A stretch of DNA of 18,158 nucleotides from the NCBI RefSeq assembly GCF_959608125.1, contig NZ_CAUHPG010000031.1, positions 1-18,158 on the forward strand. The letters run 5' to 3'. This document shows, piece by piece, positions 1-7,357 of this stretch. The DNA is from an uncultured Slackia sp. Its GTDB lineage: Bacteria > Actinomycetota > Coriobacteriia > Coriobacteriales > Eggerthellaceae. Both the position numbers and the translations under genes were made by a program. Under the pieces are notes generated by a model that made no database searches, was not told the origin of the DNA, and saw nothing but the letters and a program-made list of their open reading frames with translations. How positions within the stretch are numbered: position 1 is the first letter of the stretch; every line of letters starts with the position of its first letter.

Positions 1-2469
1 GTCGGGCGGCGTGAGGATCAGGCTCATGTCGCGCACGCCCGACAGGCTCATCTGCATGGTGCGCGGAATGGGAGTGGCCGACAGCGTCAGCACGTCTATT
101 TGCTCGCGCAGGTTTTTCATCTGCTCTTTATGCGCCACGCCGAAGCGCTGCTCCTCGTCGATGATGACCAGGCCCAGGTCGCGCGGATTCACATCGCGCG
201 AAAGCAGGCGATGCGTGCCCACGAGCACCTGCACCGAGCCGTCGGCGAAGGCCTTGAGCGCGAGCTTCTGCTCGGCGGGGCTGCGAAAACGCGAGAGCAC
301 CTCGACCTTCACATCGAAGGGATCGAAGCGGTCTTTGAACGTGGTGTAGTGCTGCTGCGCCAGAATAGTGGTCGGACACAGCACCATGACCTGCTTGTTG
401 TCCTGCGTTGCCTTGAACGCGGCGCGCAGCGCCACCTCGGTCTTGCCGAAGCCCACGTCGCCGCAGACCAGGCGGTCCATCGGCTTGGATGACTGCATGT
501 CGGCCTTGACCTCGGCGATCGCCGCCAGCTGGTCGGGCGTCTCCTCGTAGGGGAAGGCCTCTTCCATCTCGCGCTGCCACGGCGTGTCGGGCGCATAGCG
601 GAATCCCTGGACGCTCGCGCGGCGCGTATAGACGTCCACCAGGTCGAACGCAAGCTGTTTGGTGGCCTTGCGGGCCTTCGACAGCGCGCGCGACCAGTCG
701 CTCGTGTTCAGGCGCGTGCAACGCGGGCTCGAGCCCTCGGGTCCGACGTAGCGCGTCACGCGATCGAGCTGCTCGACGGGAACGAAGAGCTTGTCGCCTT
801 CGGCGTATTCCAGAAGAAGGTAGTCGCGCATCATGCCGCCGACGTCTTGGCGCACGATGTCTTTGAACAACGCCACGCCGTGGGCCGCATGCACCACGTA
901 ATCGCCCGGAGCGAACGGGAAGGTGACCTCGGTCATGTCGACACGGCGGCGACCCCTGATCTGCGAGGTGCGCCCCTGCGTGTCGTGCACCGACACGAGA
1001 CCGAGCTTGGCCTTGGGAACGATCATGCCCAAGGGTATATCCACGTCGACCACGTTCACCACGCCGCGCTTGAGCTTGCGCACGTCGCGATGCCACGCCT
1101 CGTGGTCGGAGCCCGAACGGGCCGAGCTGCGTCCGTGCGAGCGGCGAGCGGCGTCGGCGGAATCCTTCGGCGTGTCGCCTTGCGCCTCCTCTCGCTCGTC
1201 CAGAATCTCGACCACAGGCAACGCATTATCAACCAGCAGAAGCTTCATGTCGCGGCGGGCGCGCACGTCGGGCACGCTGAACACCACGGTATAGCGCTGG
1301 TCGACCAGCGAGCGCAGGCGGCCGACCAGCTTTTCGGCGCTGCCCGCCACTTCGGTGCGCTTGACCGGCAGCTGATCGTCCACCATGCCGCCGACCTGCA
1401 TGATCGACGAAAGCGTATAGCGCTGAGCCGAACCGAAATCGAGCGCGACGGGCGCGATGTAGAGTCCGTCGGGCACGATATGGCTTCCCTTCGCGCGCTC
1501 GCAGGCGTCTTCGTAGGCGCGCGACGCGTCGTCGAAGATGCTGCGCGGCTCGCTCAGGACCACGAGCGAGCCTTCAGCTGCGTAGGAGCATAGCGATTCG
1601 GTGGAAGGATACAGCAGAGGAAGCAACGCGTCGGCGCCGGGGAAATCGGTGCCGCCCTGCAGGTTGCCGAAGATCTCGCGCCAGACCGGGTCGCTTTCGG
1701 CACGCTTGGCCACCACGGGCACGGCGCGGGATACGGCTTTCTTGCTCAGGCGGTATTCGCGCACCGGATAGATATCCGCTTCGGGAAGCGACATGATGGT
1801 CTGCCCCGTCAAGGGCACGATGCGCCTGATTTCATCCACCTCGTCGCCGAAGAAATCGATGCGCACGGGATACGGCGTATCGCCTGGGAACACATCGATC
1901 GTGCCGCCGCGCACGCAGAAGGTGCCGGGGCCCTCGAGCGCATCGCCCGTATTCTGGAACCCGCGCGCCACAAGGCCCTGGGCCACCGATTCGAAATCGA
2001 GCAGCTCGCTCGTGCCCGCATCGAGCGCCTCGCGTTCGGGGCGGATCGAAATGGGCGCGAACACGCGAGCGGCATGCGGCGGCAACGCGCGCACGATCGA
2101 AGCGGCCGAGGCCACGACCACCTTATGGGCGCCCGATTGAACGGCCCATGCGGCGCTTGTCCTGCGGGCGATGAAACGCGCGTCGCCCGCCTTGGGCGCG
2201 AAGGGATGATCGGCGCGCGCGGGAAACGCCGCCACGCGCTCGTCGCCCAAATAGGCGGCCACGCTGCGAGCGAAACCCTCCACCGCGTCTTCGCCCGGAA
2301 GCACCACCAGCATGGGCTGAGGCTTGGCGGCGAAGCGGGCGGCCACGACGAACGGGCGCGCCGAAGCGGCCACGGCAAGCGCGGCATCCTGTCTCGCGTC
2401 GAGCTTGGCATAGACCTCGGAGAGGGCTCCGTTTTCCTCGATGGCGGCGGAAAGCGCGTCGATAAGCAT
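1..2469 (-). CDS. mfd: Transcription-repair coupling factor Mfd (C-terminus cut by window edge)
   Basis: Mfd is a DNA translocase that removes RNA polymerase stalled at lesions and recruits UvrA for nucleotide excision repair. 823 codons are visible, against about 1150 for the family, so the end of the motor and the C-terminal autoinhibitory region lie beyond position 1. In order: a UvrB-like N-terminal module (FCVRGGTIDVFPG near residue 190), an RNAP-interaction domain starting with GDYVVHAAHG near residue 522, then the helicase motor with Walker A GDVGFGKT (Lys676) and Walker B DEEQ (771-774). A Ser/Arg-rich low-complexity stretch precedes the RNAP-interaction domain. The ATG at 2469 has AAGGAG just upstream (2474-2479) and no better start was seen. 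It is transcribed from its own promoter downstream of the serpin gene. Identification is very secure. Confidence 0.97.
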   Translation of the reverse strand, partial: MLIDALSAAIEENGALSEVYAKLDARQDAALAVAASARPFVVAARFAAKPQPMLVVLPGEDAVEGFARSVAAYLGDERVAAFPARADHPFAPKAGDARFIARRTSAAWAVQSGAHKVVVASAASIVRALPPHAARVFAPISIRPEREALDAGTSELLDFESVAQGLVARGFQNTGDALEGPGTFCVRGGTIDVFPGDTPYPVRIDFFGDEVDEIRRIVPLTGQTIMSLPEADIYPVREYRLSKKAVSRAVPVVAKRAESDPVWREIFGNLQGGTDFPGADALLPLLYPSTESLCSYAAEGSLVVLSEPRSIFDDASRAYEDACERAKGSHIVPDGLYIAPVALDFGSAQRYTLSSIMQVGGMVDDQLPVKRTEVAGSAEKLVGRLRSLVDQRYTVVFSVPDVRARRDMKLLLVDNALPVVEILDEREEAQGDTPKDSADAARRSHGRSSARSGSDHEAWHRDVRKLKRGVVNVVDVDIPLGMIVPKAKLGLVSVHDTQGRTSQIRGRRRVDMTEVTFPFAPGDYVVHAAHGVALFKDIVRQDVGGMMRDYLLLEYAEGDKLFVPVEQLDRVTRYVGPEGSSPRCTRLNTSDWSRALSKARKATKQLAFDLVDVYTRRASVQGFRYAPDTPWQREMEEAFPYEETPDQLAAIAEVKADMQSSKPMDRLVCGDVGFGKTEVALRAAFKATQDNKQVMVLCPTTILAQQHYTTFKDRFDPFDVKVEVLSRFRSPAEQKLALKAFADGSVQVLVGTHRLLSRDVNPRDLGLVIIDEEQRFGVAHKEQMKNLREQIDVLTLSATPIPRTMQMSLSGVRDMSLILTPPD

Positions 2470-2485
2470 AAGACTCCTTCTGGGA

Positions 2486-2536
2486 CGCGGCACGATGCGC
2501 CGCGCGCAAACACGACAAGGCCGCATGCGGCCTTGT
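2486..2536 (-). promoter_or_regulatory. mfd: mfd leader with two hairpins, one a perfect palindrome
   Basis: In the mfd leader, a perfect 22-base palindrome (2515-2536, half-site ACAAGGCCGCA) is followed by a second inverted repeat, CGCGGC-N7-GCCGCG (2486-2504), immediately before the ribosome site. The first hairpin is followed on the minus strand by CGTGTTTG, not a clean U-run. It could be a weak terminator for serpin transcripts or a leader structure acting on mfd mRNA. The structure is visible; the function is inferred. Confidence 0.5.
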
Positions 2537-2563
2537 TCGATGCATCGGATGATGACGCGCTCG

Positions 2564-2584
2564 ATTATAGCAAACGATTGTTCG
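2564..2584 (-). promoter_or_regulatory. mfd promoter with extended -10 and LexA-like box
   Basis: On the minus strand there is a consensus -10 TATAAT (2564-2569) preceded by TGC (2570-2572), giving an extended -10 that can work without a good -35; none is obvious. Overlapping it is CGAACAATCGTTTG (2571-2584), which differs at one base from CGAAC-N4-GTTCG, the form of the Gram-positive LexA operator. A repressor bound there would block polymerase. The promoter is fairly secure; the LexA assignment is an inference from the motif alone. Confidence 0.55.
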
Positions 2585-2619
2585 CAAATAATGACGCGCG
2601 AAGAGAACGCCGGAACACG

Positions 2620-3912
2620 CTATGCCGCGGGGTTCTCTACCACGCCGACGAACAGCGGCGCGCCTTCGGGCGAGAGAATCGCGAACAGAAACGGCCTGTC
2701 GCAGACGAAATCGAGATGCGCGTCGGGCGCCATCGGCATCGCCATAACCGAAACGCCCGCCATCGTGTAGGCCCCCGCCTCGGCGCCTTCTTCGTCGATC
2801 GACACGCAGGCGCCGTGCTTGACGCACGACAGATACGCAGGCGCAGACGTCATCGCGGAGAAATCGGCGCGATCGGAAAACGGCAGCTCGAGTCCCATCG
2901 AGCGCAGCGTGTCGACAAGCTGCAGCTCGGCGTCGAAAGAGAACTTCGGAATGCGATAGGTTATCTCGGCGTCGGCGTTATCCTCGCCGAACAGCGCCGA
3001 TGCGAGCAGCGCGTCGTCGGCCAGGATATCCGAAGGCGTGGCGCCTTCGTCGGGAAGCACGAACAGCATCCGCGCGCCGCCGTTGAAGTACAGCTTCGCG
3101 CGCGTGAAGCCCTCGCCGTCGAGGTAAGAGCTCTGAACGGTTTGCTCCATGAACGAGGCCTTCGTCTCGCCCGCCGCCGCATAGAACGCGTCTTCGGCAG
3201 TCGCCTCGGCGTCGAACGCGTCGGCCCACGATCCTTTGAAATACATGGCGTTCACGAGCGCTGCAAGCCAATCGGCATCGGTTTCGATACGAGGCGCCGA
3301 CAAGCCTCCCGTCTTGTCGGCGATCCATGCCGAGAGGGCGGCGTCCACTTCCTTCGTGCCGAAATCGGCCTCGTAGGCGAATGCCGCGAAATCGTCGCGC
3401 ACGATGTCCAGGTAATCCTTCTCGAACGCGACGTCGGCCGCCGTCCATACCGAGTTCGCCATGCCCATCTCGCACATCTCGTTGGTGCGAAGCGCCTCGA
3501 CCAGGTCGCGGCAGGCCGCGCGGGCCTCGTCGGAATCGTCCGTGCGCAAAAATTCGTACAGCTCGGCGCGAGTGTCGCCCGCAGCTCCTGCGGCCGCGAG
3601 CGAAAGCGCGTAGTATAGGCTGGTCGGCGCGTAAACCGCATTGCTTTCCTCTTCGCGGTCGGCCAGAATGCCCGCGGCGCTGTGCGCGGCGAAGTCCTCG
3701 AGCGACGAGACGAACGCGGATTCGACCACGGGCGCCGACGCCCCATCGCCTTCCCCGCGCTCGATGGCAACGGGCTCGGCCAGAACGCGCACGCCCTCCG
3801 CCCGCATTGCCGCGGAATCGTCTGAACAGCCCGTCAGCACGCCTCCCGCGCAGGTCGCCGCCAGCAGGGCGCACGTTGCCGCAACCGCGGCGCATCGTAT
3901 CGGCTTTTCCAT
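2620..3912 (-). CDS. Serpin-family serine protease inhibitor, predicted lipoprotein
   Basis: A 430-residue serpin, a suicide inhibitor that traps serine proteases by inserting its cleaved reactive loop into a beta-sheet. A lipoprotein signal peptide ends in LTGC with lipidation Cys29, so it should be anchored outside the membrane. Serpin hallmarks are NAVYAPTSLYYALSLAAAGA near residue 90, the hinge DEEGAEAGAYT (373-383), and the C-terminal DRPFLFAI...PLFVGVVENP. The hinge keeps the small residues needed for loop insertion, so it looks inhibitory. Counting from the hinge puts P1-P1' at Met390-Ala391, a Met P1 as in alpha-1-antitrypsin, suggesting elastase-like targets. The loop is about three residues longer on the primed side than in antithrombin, so the exact P1 is uncertain. 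Start ATG 3912 has GAAAGGGG upstream. It is divergent from nth. Gut bifidobacteria carry analogous serpins, so a role against host or competitor proteases is plausible. Confidence 0.95.
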   Translation of the reverse strand: MEKPIRCAAVAATCALLAATCAGGVLTGCSDDSAAMRAEGVRVLAEPVAIERGEGDGASAPVVESAFVSSLEDFAAHSAAGILADREEESNAVYAPTSLYYALSLAAAGAAGDTRAELYEFLRTDDSDEARAACRDLVEALRTNEMCEMGMANSVWTAADVAFEKDYLDIVRDDFAAFAYEADFGTKEVDAALSAWIADKTGGLSAPRIETDADWLAALVNAMYFKGSWADAFDAEATAEDAFYAAAGETKASFMEQTVQSSYLDGEGFTRAKLYFNGGARMLFVLPDEGATPSDILADDALLASALFGEDNADAEITYRIPKFSFDAELQLVDTLRSMGLELPFSDRADFSAMTSAPAYLSCVKHGACVSIDEEGAEAGAYTMAGVSVMAMPMAPDAHLDFVCDRPFLFAILSPEGAPLFVGVVENPAA

Positions 3913-3945
3913 AGTCGGCCCCTTTCGGTCGAATCGGTTTTCGCG

Positions 3946-3974
3946 ATGATACCCCGATGCGGCGCGGGTCGCAA
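3946..3974 (-). promoter_or_regulatory. Serpin promoter
   Basis: Minus-strand -35 TTGCGA (3969-3974), a 17-base spacer and -10 TATCAT (3946-3951). Spacing is ideal, and the -10 lies about 35 bases before the serpin ATG. The -35 overlaps the left arm of the inverted repeat 3971-3998. Confidence 0.6.
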
Positions 3975-3998
3975 AGCGGGCGCACGGAGCCGCTTTGC
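3971..3998. promoter_or_regulatory. 9-bp inverted repeat between serpin and nth, operator candidate
   Basis: GCAAAGCGG (3971-3979) and CCGCTTTGC (3990-3998) are perfect inverted repeats separated by 10 bases. The left arm overlaps the serpin -35, and the right arm ends two bases before the nth -10. A dimeric regulator bound here would cover both divergent promoters. The repeat is directly visible; its use as an operator is inferred. Confidence 0.5.
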
Positions 3999-4000
3999 CC

Positions 4001-4006
4001 TACAAT
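4001..4006 (+). promoter_or_regulatory. nth promoter -10 element
   Basis: TACAAT at 4001-4006, about 46 bases before the nth ATG. No convincing -35 is seen: the position is occupied by the inverted repeat 3971-3998. Confidence 0.4.
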
Positions 4007-4052
4007 GCACAACGAACGACGTCTTTTCCATCCATCGACGAAGGAGCGTGCC

Positions 4053-4715
4053 ATGCCGCGCGAGAACCTGACGCAGAAACGAGCCCGCGCCGCCGAGATA
4101 GAACGGCGCCTTTTCGAACGCTACGGCGAGGGCGAATGCTCGCTCGACCATAGCGACCCCTTCACCCTGACCATAGCCGTGATATTGTCGGCGCAATGCA
4201 CCGACGCCGCCGTGAACAAGGTGACCCCCGAGCTGTTCGCCCGCTTCGGCACGCCCGAGGCCATGGCGCATGCGAGCATCGCCGACATCGAAGCGATCAT
4301 CCATCCTTTGGGCTTCTTCCGCTCGAAGGCGAAAAACATCGTGGCCTGCGCGCAGACCGTGCTGGCCGATTTCGGCGGAGAGATTCCCGACGACATCGAC
4401 GCGCTACAGACCCTGCCGGGCGTCGGACGCAAAACGGCCAACGTGGTGATGTGCCAGGCGTTTCGCAACCCGCAGGGCATCGCGGTAGACACGCACGTCT
4501 TCCGCATCGCGCATCGCCTGGGATTCGCCACGCGCAACGACGACACGCCGCAGAAAACCGAAGACAAGCTGCTGAAGATCTACCCGCAAAGCGACTGGCT
4601 GTTCATCAATCACCAATGGGTCCACTTCGGCCGCGACACCTGCAGCGCCCGCAACCCGAAATGCGACCGCTGCCCGCTGGCAGACCTGTGCCCCGCCTGC
4701 GGAAAGCACGCATAA
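4053..4715 (+). CDS. nth: Endonuclease III (DNA glycosylase/AP lyase)
   Basis: A base-excision repair enzyme that removes oxidised pyrimidines and nicks abasic sites. The 220 residues match the usual length of about 210. The helix-hairpin-helix LPGVGRKTANVV carries catalytic Lys127, the catalytic Asp is Asp146 in VDTHVFR, and the 4Fe-4S cluster ligands C-X6-C-X2-C-X5-C are Cys197, 204, 207 and 213. All key residues are present, so it should be active. The frame stays open upstream to 3957, but the ATG at 4053 has AAGGAG at 4041-4046 and matches the family N-terminus, while the upstream region contains the promoter. It is monocistronic: a strong terminator follows directly. Identification is very secure. 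Confidence 0.97.
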   Translation: MPRENLTQKRARAAEIERRLFERYGEGECSLDHSDPFTLTIAVILSAQCTDAAVNKVTPELFARFGTPEAMAHASIADIEAIIHPLGFFRSKAKNIVACAQTVLADFGGEIPDDIDALQTLPGVGRKTANVVMCQAFRNPQGIAVDTHVFRIAHRLGFATRNDDTPQKTEDKLLKIYPQSDWLFINHQWVHFGRDTCSARNPKCDRCPLADLCPACGKHA

Positions 4716-4718
4716 CGA

Positions 4719-4740
4719 AAGAGGCCCCGAAGGGCCTCTT
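4719..4740 (+). terminator. Intrinsic terminator of nth, shared with the convergent coaC-like gene
   Basis: Perfect 9-bp stem AAGAGGCCC / GGGCCTCTT closed by a CGAA tetraloop, starting four bases after the nth stop. It is T-rich on the 3' side in both directions, so it probably works as a bidirectional terminator between the convergent genes. Confidence 0.85.
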
Positions 4741-4774
4741 CTCGTAACCGGTCGAACAACGCGGGGTCGAAAGC

Positions 4775-5320
4775 CTACGCCTGCAGGCCGAGCGCCTGCG
4801 CGATCGCGTCGACGATCTCTTCGACAGGCGACAGCGTGCCGCGAGCGACGTCGCCGCACGCGAGCTTGCCCACGCCCGGGCCCACCAATGCGATGCCGCG
4901 CTCTTCGATCGTGCGCAGGTTGGCCTGCGTGGAAGCATTCTCGTACATATGGGTGTTCATGGCCGGGCAGACGATGACCGGGCACGTGGCAGCCAGAAAC
5001 GTGGAGGACACCATATCGTCGGCGATGCCGTGGGCGATCTTGGCGATGATGTTGGCCGTAGCGGGCGCGACGCACATGAGATCGGCCTCCTGCGCCAGCG
5101 AGATATGTTTGATCGACGCATCGTAGCTGTAATCGAACGTGTCGGTGTAGACCATGCGGCCCGAAAGCGCCTCGAACGTCAGCGGCGTGACGAACTTCGT
5201 GGCGTTCTCGGTCATGATGACCTGCACTTCCACTCCCAGCTTGTTAAGCCTGCTCACGATATCGCAGGCCTTGTAGGCGGCGATGCCGCCCGATACGGCA
5301 AGAAGAACGCGTTTGGCCAT
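4775..5320 (-). CDS. coaC: Phosphopantothenoylcysteine decarboxylase (CoaC-type flavoprotein)
   Basis: A 181-residue FMN-dependent cysteine decarboxylase of the HFCD family. It catalyses decarboxylation of 4'-phosphopantothenoylcysteine in coenzyme A synthesis. Features are the N-terminal flavin-binding SGGIAAYK (10-17), the catalytic-type His72 in IKHISL, the PAMN motif (119-122, PAMNTHMYENA) and the substrate-clamp Cys155 in KLACGDV. Most bacteria fuse this to the CoaB ligase. Here the protein stops after the CoaC half, so a separate CoaB would be encoded elsewhere. The ATG at 5320 is preceded by AGGAAAGGAAGG. A longer frame exists upstream to 5416, but its start lies inside the preceding terminator. 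A related HFCD enzyme with another substrate is possible, but the PAMN and Cys motifs favour CoaC. Confidence 0.88.
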   Translation of the reverse strand: MAKRVLLAVSGGIAAYKACDIVSRLNKLGVEVQVIMTENATKFVTPLTFEALSGRMVYTDTFDYSYDASIKHISLAQEADLMCVAPATANIIAKIAHGIADDMVSSTFLAATCPVIVCPAMNTHMYENASTQANLRTIEERGIALVGPGVGKLACGDVARGTLSPVEEIVDAIAQALGLQA

Positions 5321-5356
5321 AGAAGATGCCTTCCTTTCCTCGCAAGAATTCCCAGC

Positions 5357-5362
5357 AGTATA
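5357..5362 (-). promoter_or_regulatory. coaC-like gene promoter -10 element
   Basis: Minus-strand TATACT at 5357-5362, about 37 bases before the ATG at 5320 and just past the terminator of the permease gene. No clear -35 is seen. Confidence 0.4.
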
Positions 5363-5374
5363 CCCCGCCCCACG

Positions 5375-5410
5375 AAAAAGCCCGCCTTCCTCGACGAGAA
5401 AAGCGGGCTT
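5375..5410 (-). terminator. Intrinsic terminator of the permease gene
   Basis: Minus-strand stem AAGCCCGC / GCGGGCTT (5403-5410 with 5378-5385) followed by TTTTT. It lies about 110 bases after the permease stop and separates it from the coaC-like gene. Confidence 0.8.
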
Positions 5411-5520
5411 GCACACGAAGCGATGCGGATTGCCAAACGCATCCGCTGCGCCGAATCACCGGGTCGACGCAACGAAAGCGAGGGGTATCGAGCCATTTCG
5501 CTATTCGGCAGAACGGCGAA

Positions 5521-6843
5521 TTAAAGAACCTGGTCGGTCTCCTGGAACTTGACCACATCGACCTTCTTCACGGAAGCGTAGGCCTTCATGGCGACCCAGT
5601 ACACGACGCCTGCGAAGATCAGCGAGTTCAGACCGGGAATGCCGATCGAGAAGATGCTGCTGACCTCGCCGACGACGAATGCGGCGATCCATACGACGAT
5701 GGTAATGGGGTTCCATTTCTCCACGGTCCTGGGAAGCACGCCTTCCTCGCGCGTCTTCTCCAAATCAGCCCTATTGCGCTTGAGCAGATAGTAGTCGACG
5801 ACCATGATGCCTGCGACAGGCGGGATGGCCACGCCGAGCAGCGTGAGGAAGTCGGTGAAGTAGTTGATGATGCCGATCATGGAAAGAACGGTGCCAACGA
5901 TACCCAGAATCCAGGTCATAAGAGAACGATTCACCTTGACGTTGAACAACGCGTTGATCATGGTGGCCATGCCGAGGCCCGACGAATACAGGTTGATGTC
6001 GTTGAGCTTGACAGTGGAGGCGACGACGATGATCACGCCCAGGACGCCGGAGGTGGCCATCATGATATCGGTCACATTATTGGTGCCCGTGGCATGGGCC
6101 AAGATGACGGCGATGAGGTTCATGCCGAGCTCGCCCAGGAAGGTGCCGATCAGGGTCATCCAGAACACCTGCGTGCCGTTCTTCAGGTAACGGGCGTAGT
6201 CGGGCGTGCAGATGGCGCCGGCGATGAAGCCGCCCGCAACCATGGTGGTGGCGGCGCCGAAGGACAGCGCGGGGCCGGGGTGCGGCGAGTTCAGGAACTC
6301 GATGAGGCTGTGATCTTGAAGCACGATCGCGGCCGACGCGATGACGGCGACGATGAACAACGGCACGAACACGGCGGCGAAGCGAGCGATCCACTTGATG
6401 CCGGCGACGACGAGCAGCGTGATACCGAGACCCGTGATCAACGCCCAGATCGGGAAATTCAGTACGCCGGTGATGTCGAGCATGCCTTCCGCGAAAACGG
6501 AATTCTGCACGCCGAACCAGCCGACCATGGAAATGGCGACGACGCCGCCGAGCACGGCGGAACCGACCTTGCCCAAGCCTGCCCAACGGGAAAGAAGGCT
6601 TGTGGAAAGGCCTTCGCGCGCGGCGGCCGTGCCGAGCGCCCAGCTGACCACCTGCAGAAGGACCGAACCGAGCATGGTCGCCCAGAAAGCCCCCCAAAAC
6701 GTCATGCCATAGCCGAGAGCCGCGCCCAAAACCAGCTGGGACACGCAGCAGATAGCGCCGATCCTGATCATGAGGATCTGCCAAAGAGGTTCCTTCGCAC
6801 CTTCGGGGATGCGGGATAGCGAGAAGTCGTTATCGTGGCTCAC
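5521..6843 (-). CDS. NCS1-family cytosine/purine permease (CodB-like)
   Basis: A 440-residue polytopic membrane protein of the NCS1 nucleobase:cation symporter family, close in length to CodB (about 420) and with hydrophobic segments consistent with 12 helices. The family signatures GWFGVQNSVFAEGM (in the third to fourth helix region) and CTPDYARYLKNG are clear. It probably imports cytosine or a related base; exact substrate cannot be read from sequence. The frame is open to an ATG at 6960, but that overlaps the -10 of the promoter. The GTG at 6843 has GGGGGG (6852-6857) eight bases upstream and begins VSHDNDFSL, so it is chosen. It is transcribed alone, with a hairpin leader. No cytosine deaminase gene is adjacent. 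Confidence 0.9.
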   Translation of the reverse strand: MSHDNDFSLSRIPEGAKEPLWQILMIRIGAICCVSQLVLGAALGYGMTFWGAFWATMLGSVLLQVVSWALGTAAAREGLSTSLLSRWAGLGKVGSAVLGGVVAISMVGWFGVQNSVFAEGMLDITGVLNFPIWALITGLGITLLVVAGIKWIARFAAVFVPLFIVAVIASAAIVLQDHSLIEFLNSPHPGPALSFGAATTMVAGGFIAGAICTPDYARYLKNGTQVFWMTLIGTFLGELGMNLIAVILAHATGTNNVTDIMMATSGVLGVIIVVASTVKLNDINLYSSGLGMATMINALFNVKVNRSLMTWILGIVGTVLSMIGIINYFTDFLTLLGVAIPPVAGIMVVDYYLLKRNRADLEKTREEGVLPRTVEKWNPITIVVWIAAFVVGEVSSIFSIGIPGLNSLIFAGVVYWVAMKAYASVKKVDVVKFQETDQVL

Positions 6844-6886
6844 GATGACTGCCCCCCTTTTCCGTTTCGTTTTCGTACCCTTACGC

Positions 6887-6930
6887 GAGAATGGCCGCGC
6901 CGGCGCGAATGCAACGGCACGACCATTCTC
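6887..6930 (-). promoter_or_regulatory. 16-bp leader stem-loop upstream of the permease
   Basis: Inverted repeat of 6887-6902 and 6915-6930 with a 12-base loop. In minus-strand RNA all 16 positions pair, two as G-U wobbles. In plus-strand RNA these two become A-C mismatches, so the element belongs to the permease mRNA. It begins about 12 bases after the predicted transcription start and is not followed by a U-run, so it is not a classical terminator. It could be an RNA stability or protein-binding leader element. Confidence 0.6.
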
Positions 6931-6948
6931 GACATGAATGACAAGCGG

Positions 6949-6976
6949 ATTATACTCCATCGCGTTAAAGCATCAA
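6949..6976 (-). promoter_or_regulatory. Permease promoter
   Basis: Near-consensus minus-strand promoter: -35 TTGATG (6971-6976), 16-base spacer, -10 TATAAT (6949-6954). The predicted start near 6942 leaves a leader of about 100 bases holding the stem-loop 6887-6930. Confidence 0.7.
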
Positions 6977-7014
6977 AGCATTTTGCCGATGGCGGAAAGA
7001 TAACGACCGTTCGG

Positions 7015-7356
7015 CTACGCCATCAAAGACGGGCCGTACGTAAGCACCGCGAGCGCGCACACGCCCACGAGGATGCACCAGGCGAGGGATTTCGTCTTGA
7101 TGCCGACCGCGACGACCGCAGCGGCCGCAAGCAACGGGGCAAGCCACGACCACACGTCTCCCGACGCGATCTTCGAAGGGTCGAACAGGTCGTTGGCGAC
7201 AAGCGCCGCGAATGCCGCGGGCGGAATGAAGTTGAGCGCGCGAACCATGGTTTCAGGCAGCTGCTTGCCCTTCAAGAGGAACACGGGCAGCACGCGACAA
7301 GCTAGCATGGTCAGGGCGCATGCTCCGAATACGATGAGGAAGTCTGAGACGGACAT
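7015..7356 (-). CDS. azlD: AzlD-family branched-chain amino acid exporter, small subunit
   Basis: A 113-residue hydrophobic protein with about four membrane segments, the usual AzlD size (about 100-110). Family features are the N-terminal MLACRVLPVFLL and RALNFIPPAAFAALV. AzlD is the small partner of AzlC; together they export branched-chain amino acids or analogues (in Bacillus, 4-azaleucine resistance). Its ATG lies one base after the azlC stop codon, so the two are translationally coupled. About 40 bases separate its stop from the permease promoter. No AsnC/Lrp-type regulator gene is adjacent. Confidence 0.9.
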   Translation of the reverse strand: MSVSDFLIVFGACALTMLACRVLPVFLLKGKQLPETMVRALNFIPPAAFAALVANDLFDPSKIASGDVWSWLAPLLAAAAVVAVGIKTKSLAWCILVGVCALAVLTYGPSLMA

Positions 7357-7357
7357 G

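Noticed and set aside
2074..3618. Long plus-strand open frame (514 codons) across mfd and the serpin gene
   Set aside because: It is antisense to two well-identified proteins, is rich in Arg/His as expected for the complement of GC-biased codons, and has no recognisable domain.
5425..5455. Competing short inverted repeats (GCGGAT / ATCCGC) between the permease stop and its terminator
   Set aside because: Six-bp arms with an alternative overlapping pairing and no U-run; the clear terminator lies further on at 5375-5410.
5326..6819. Plus-strand open frame (497 codons) opposite the permease
   Set aside because: Composition is His/Asp/Glu-rich, the mirror of hydrophobic membrane codons. The minus-strand permease has clear family motifs, a promoter and an RBS.
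7107..7116. Search for CRISPR arrays, tRNA, rRNA or insertion-sequence ends across the window
   Set aside because: No regularly spaced long repeats, no cloverleaf or rRNA-like segments and no transposase-like frames were recognised; short GC-rich palindromes alone are not evidence.
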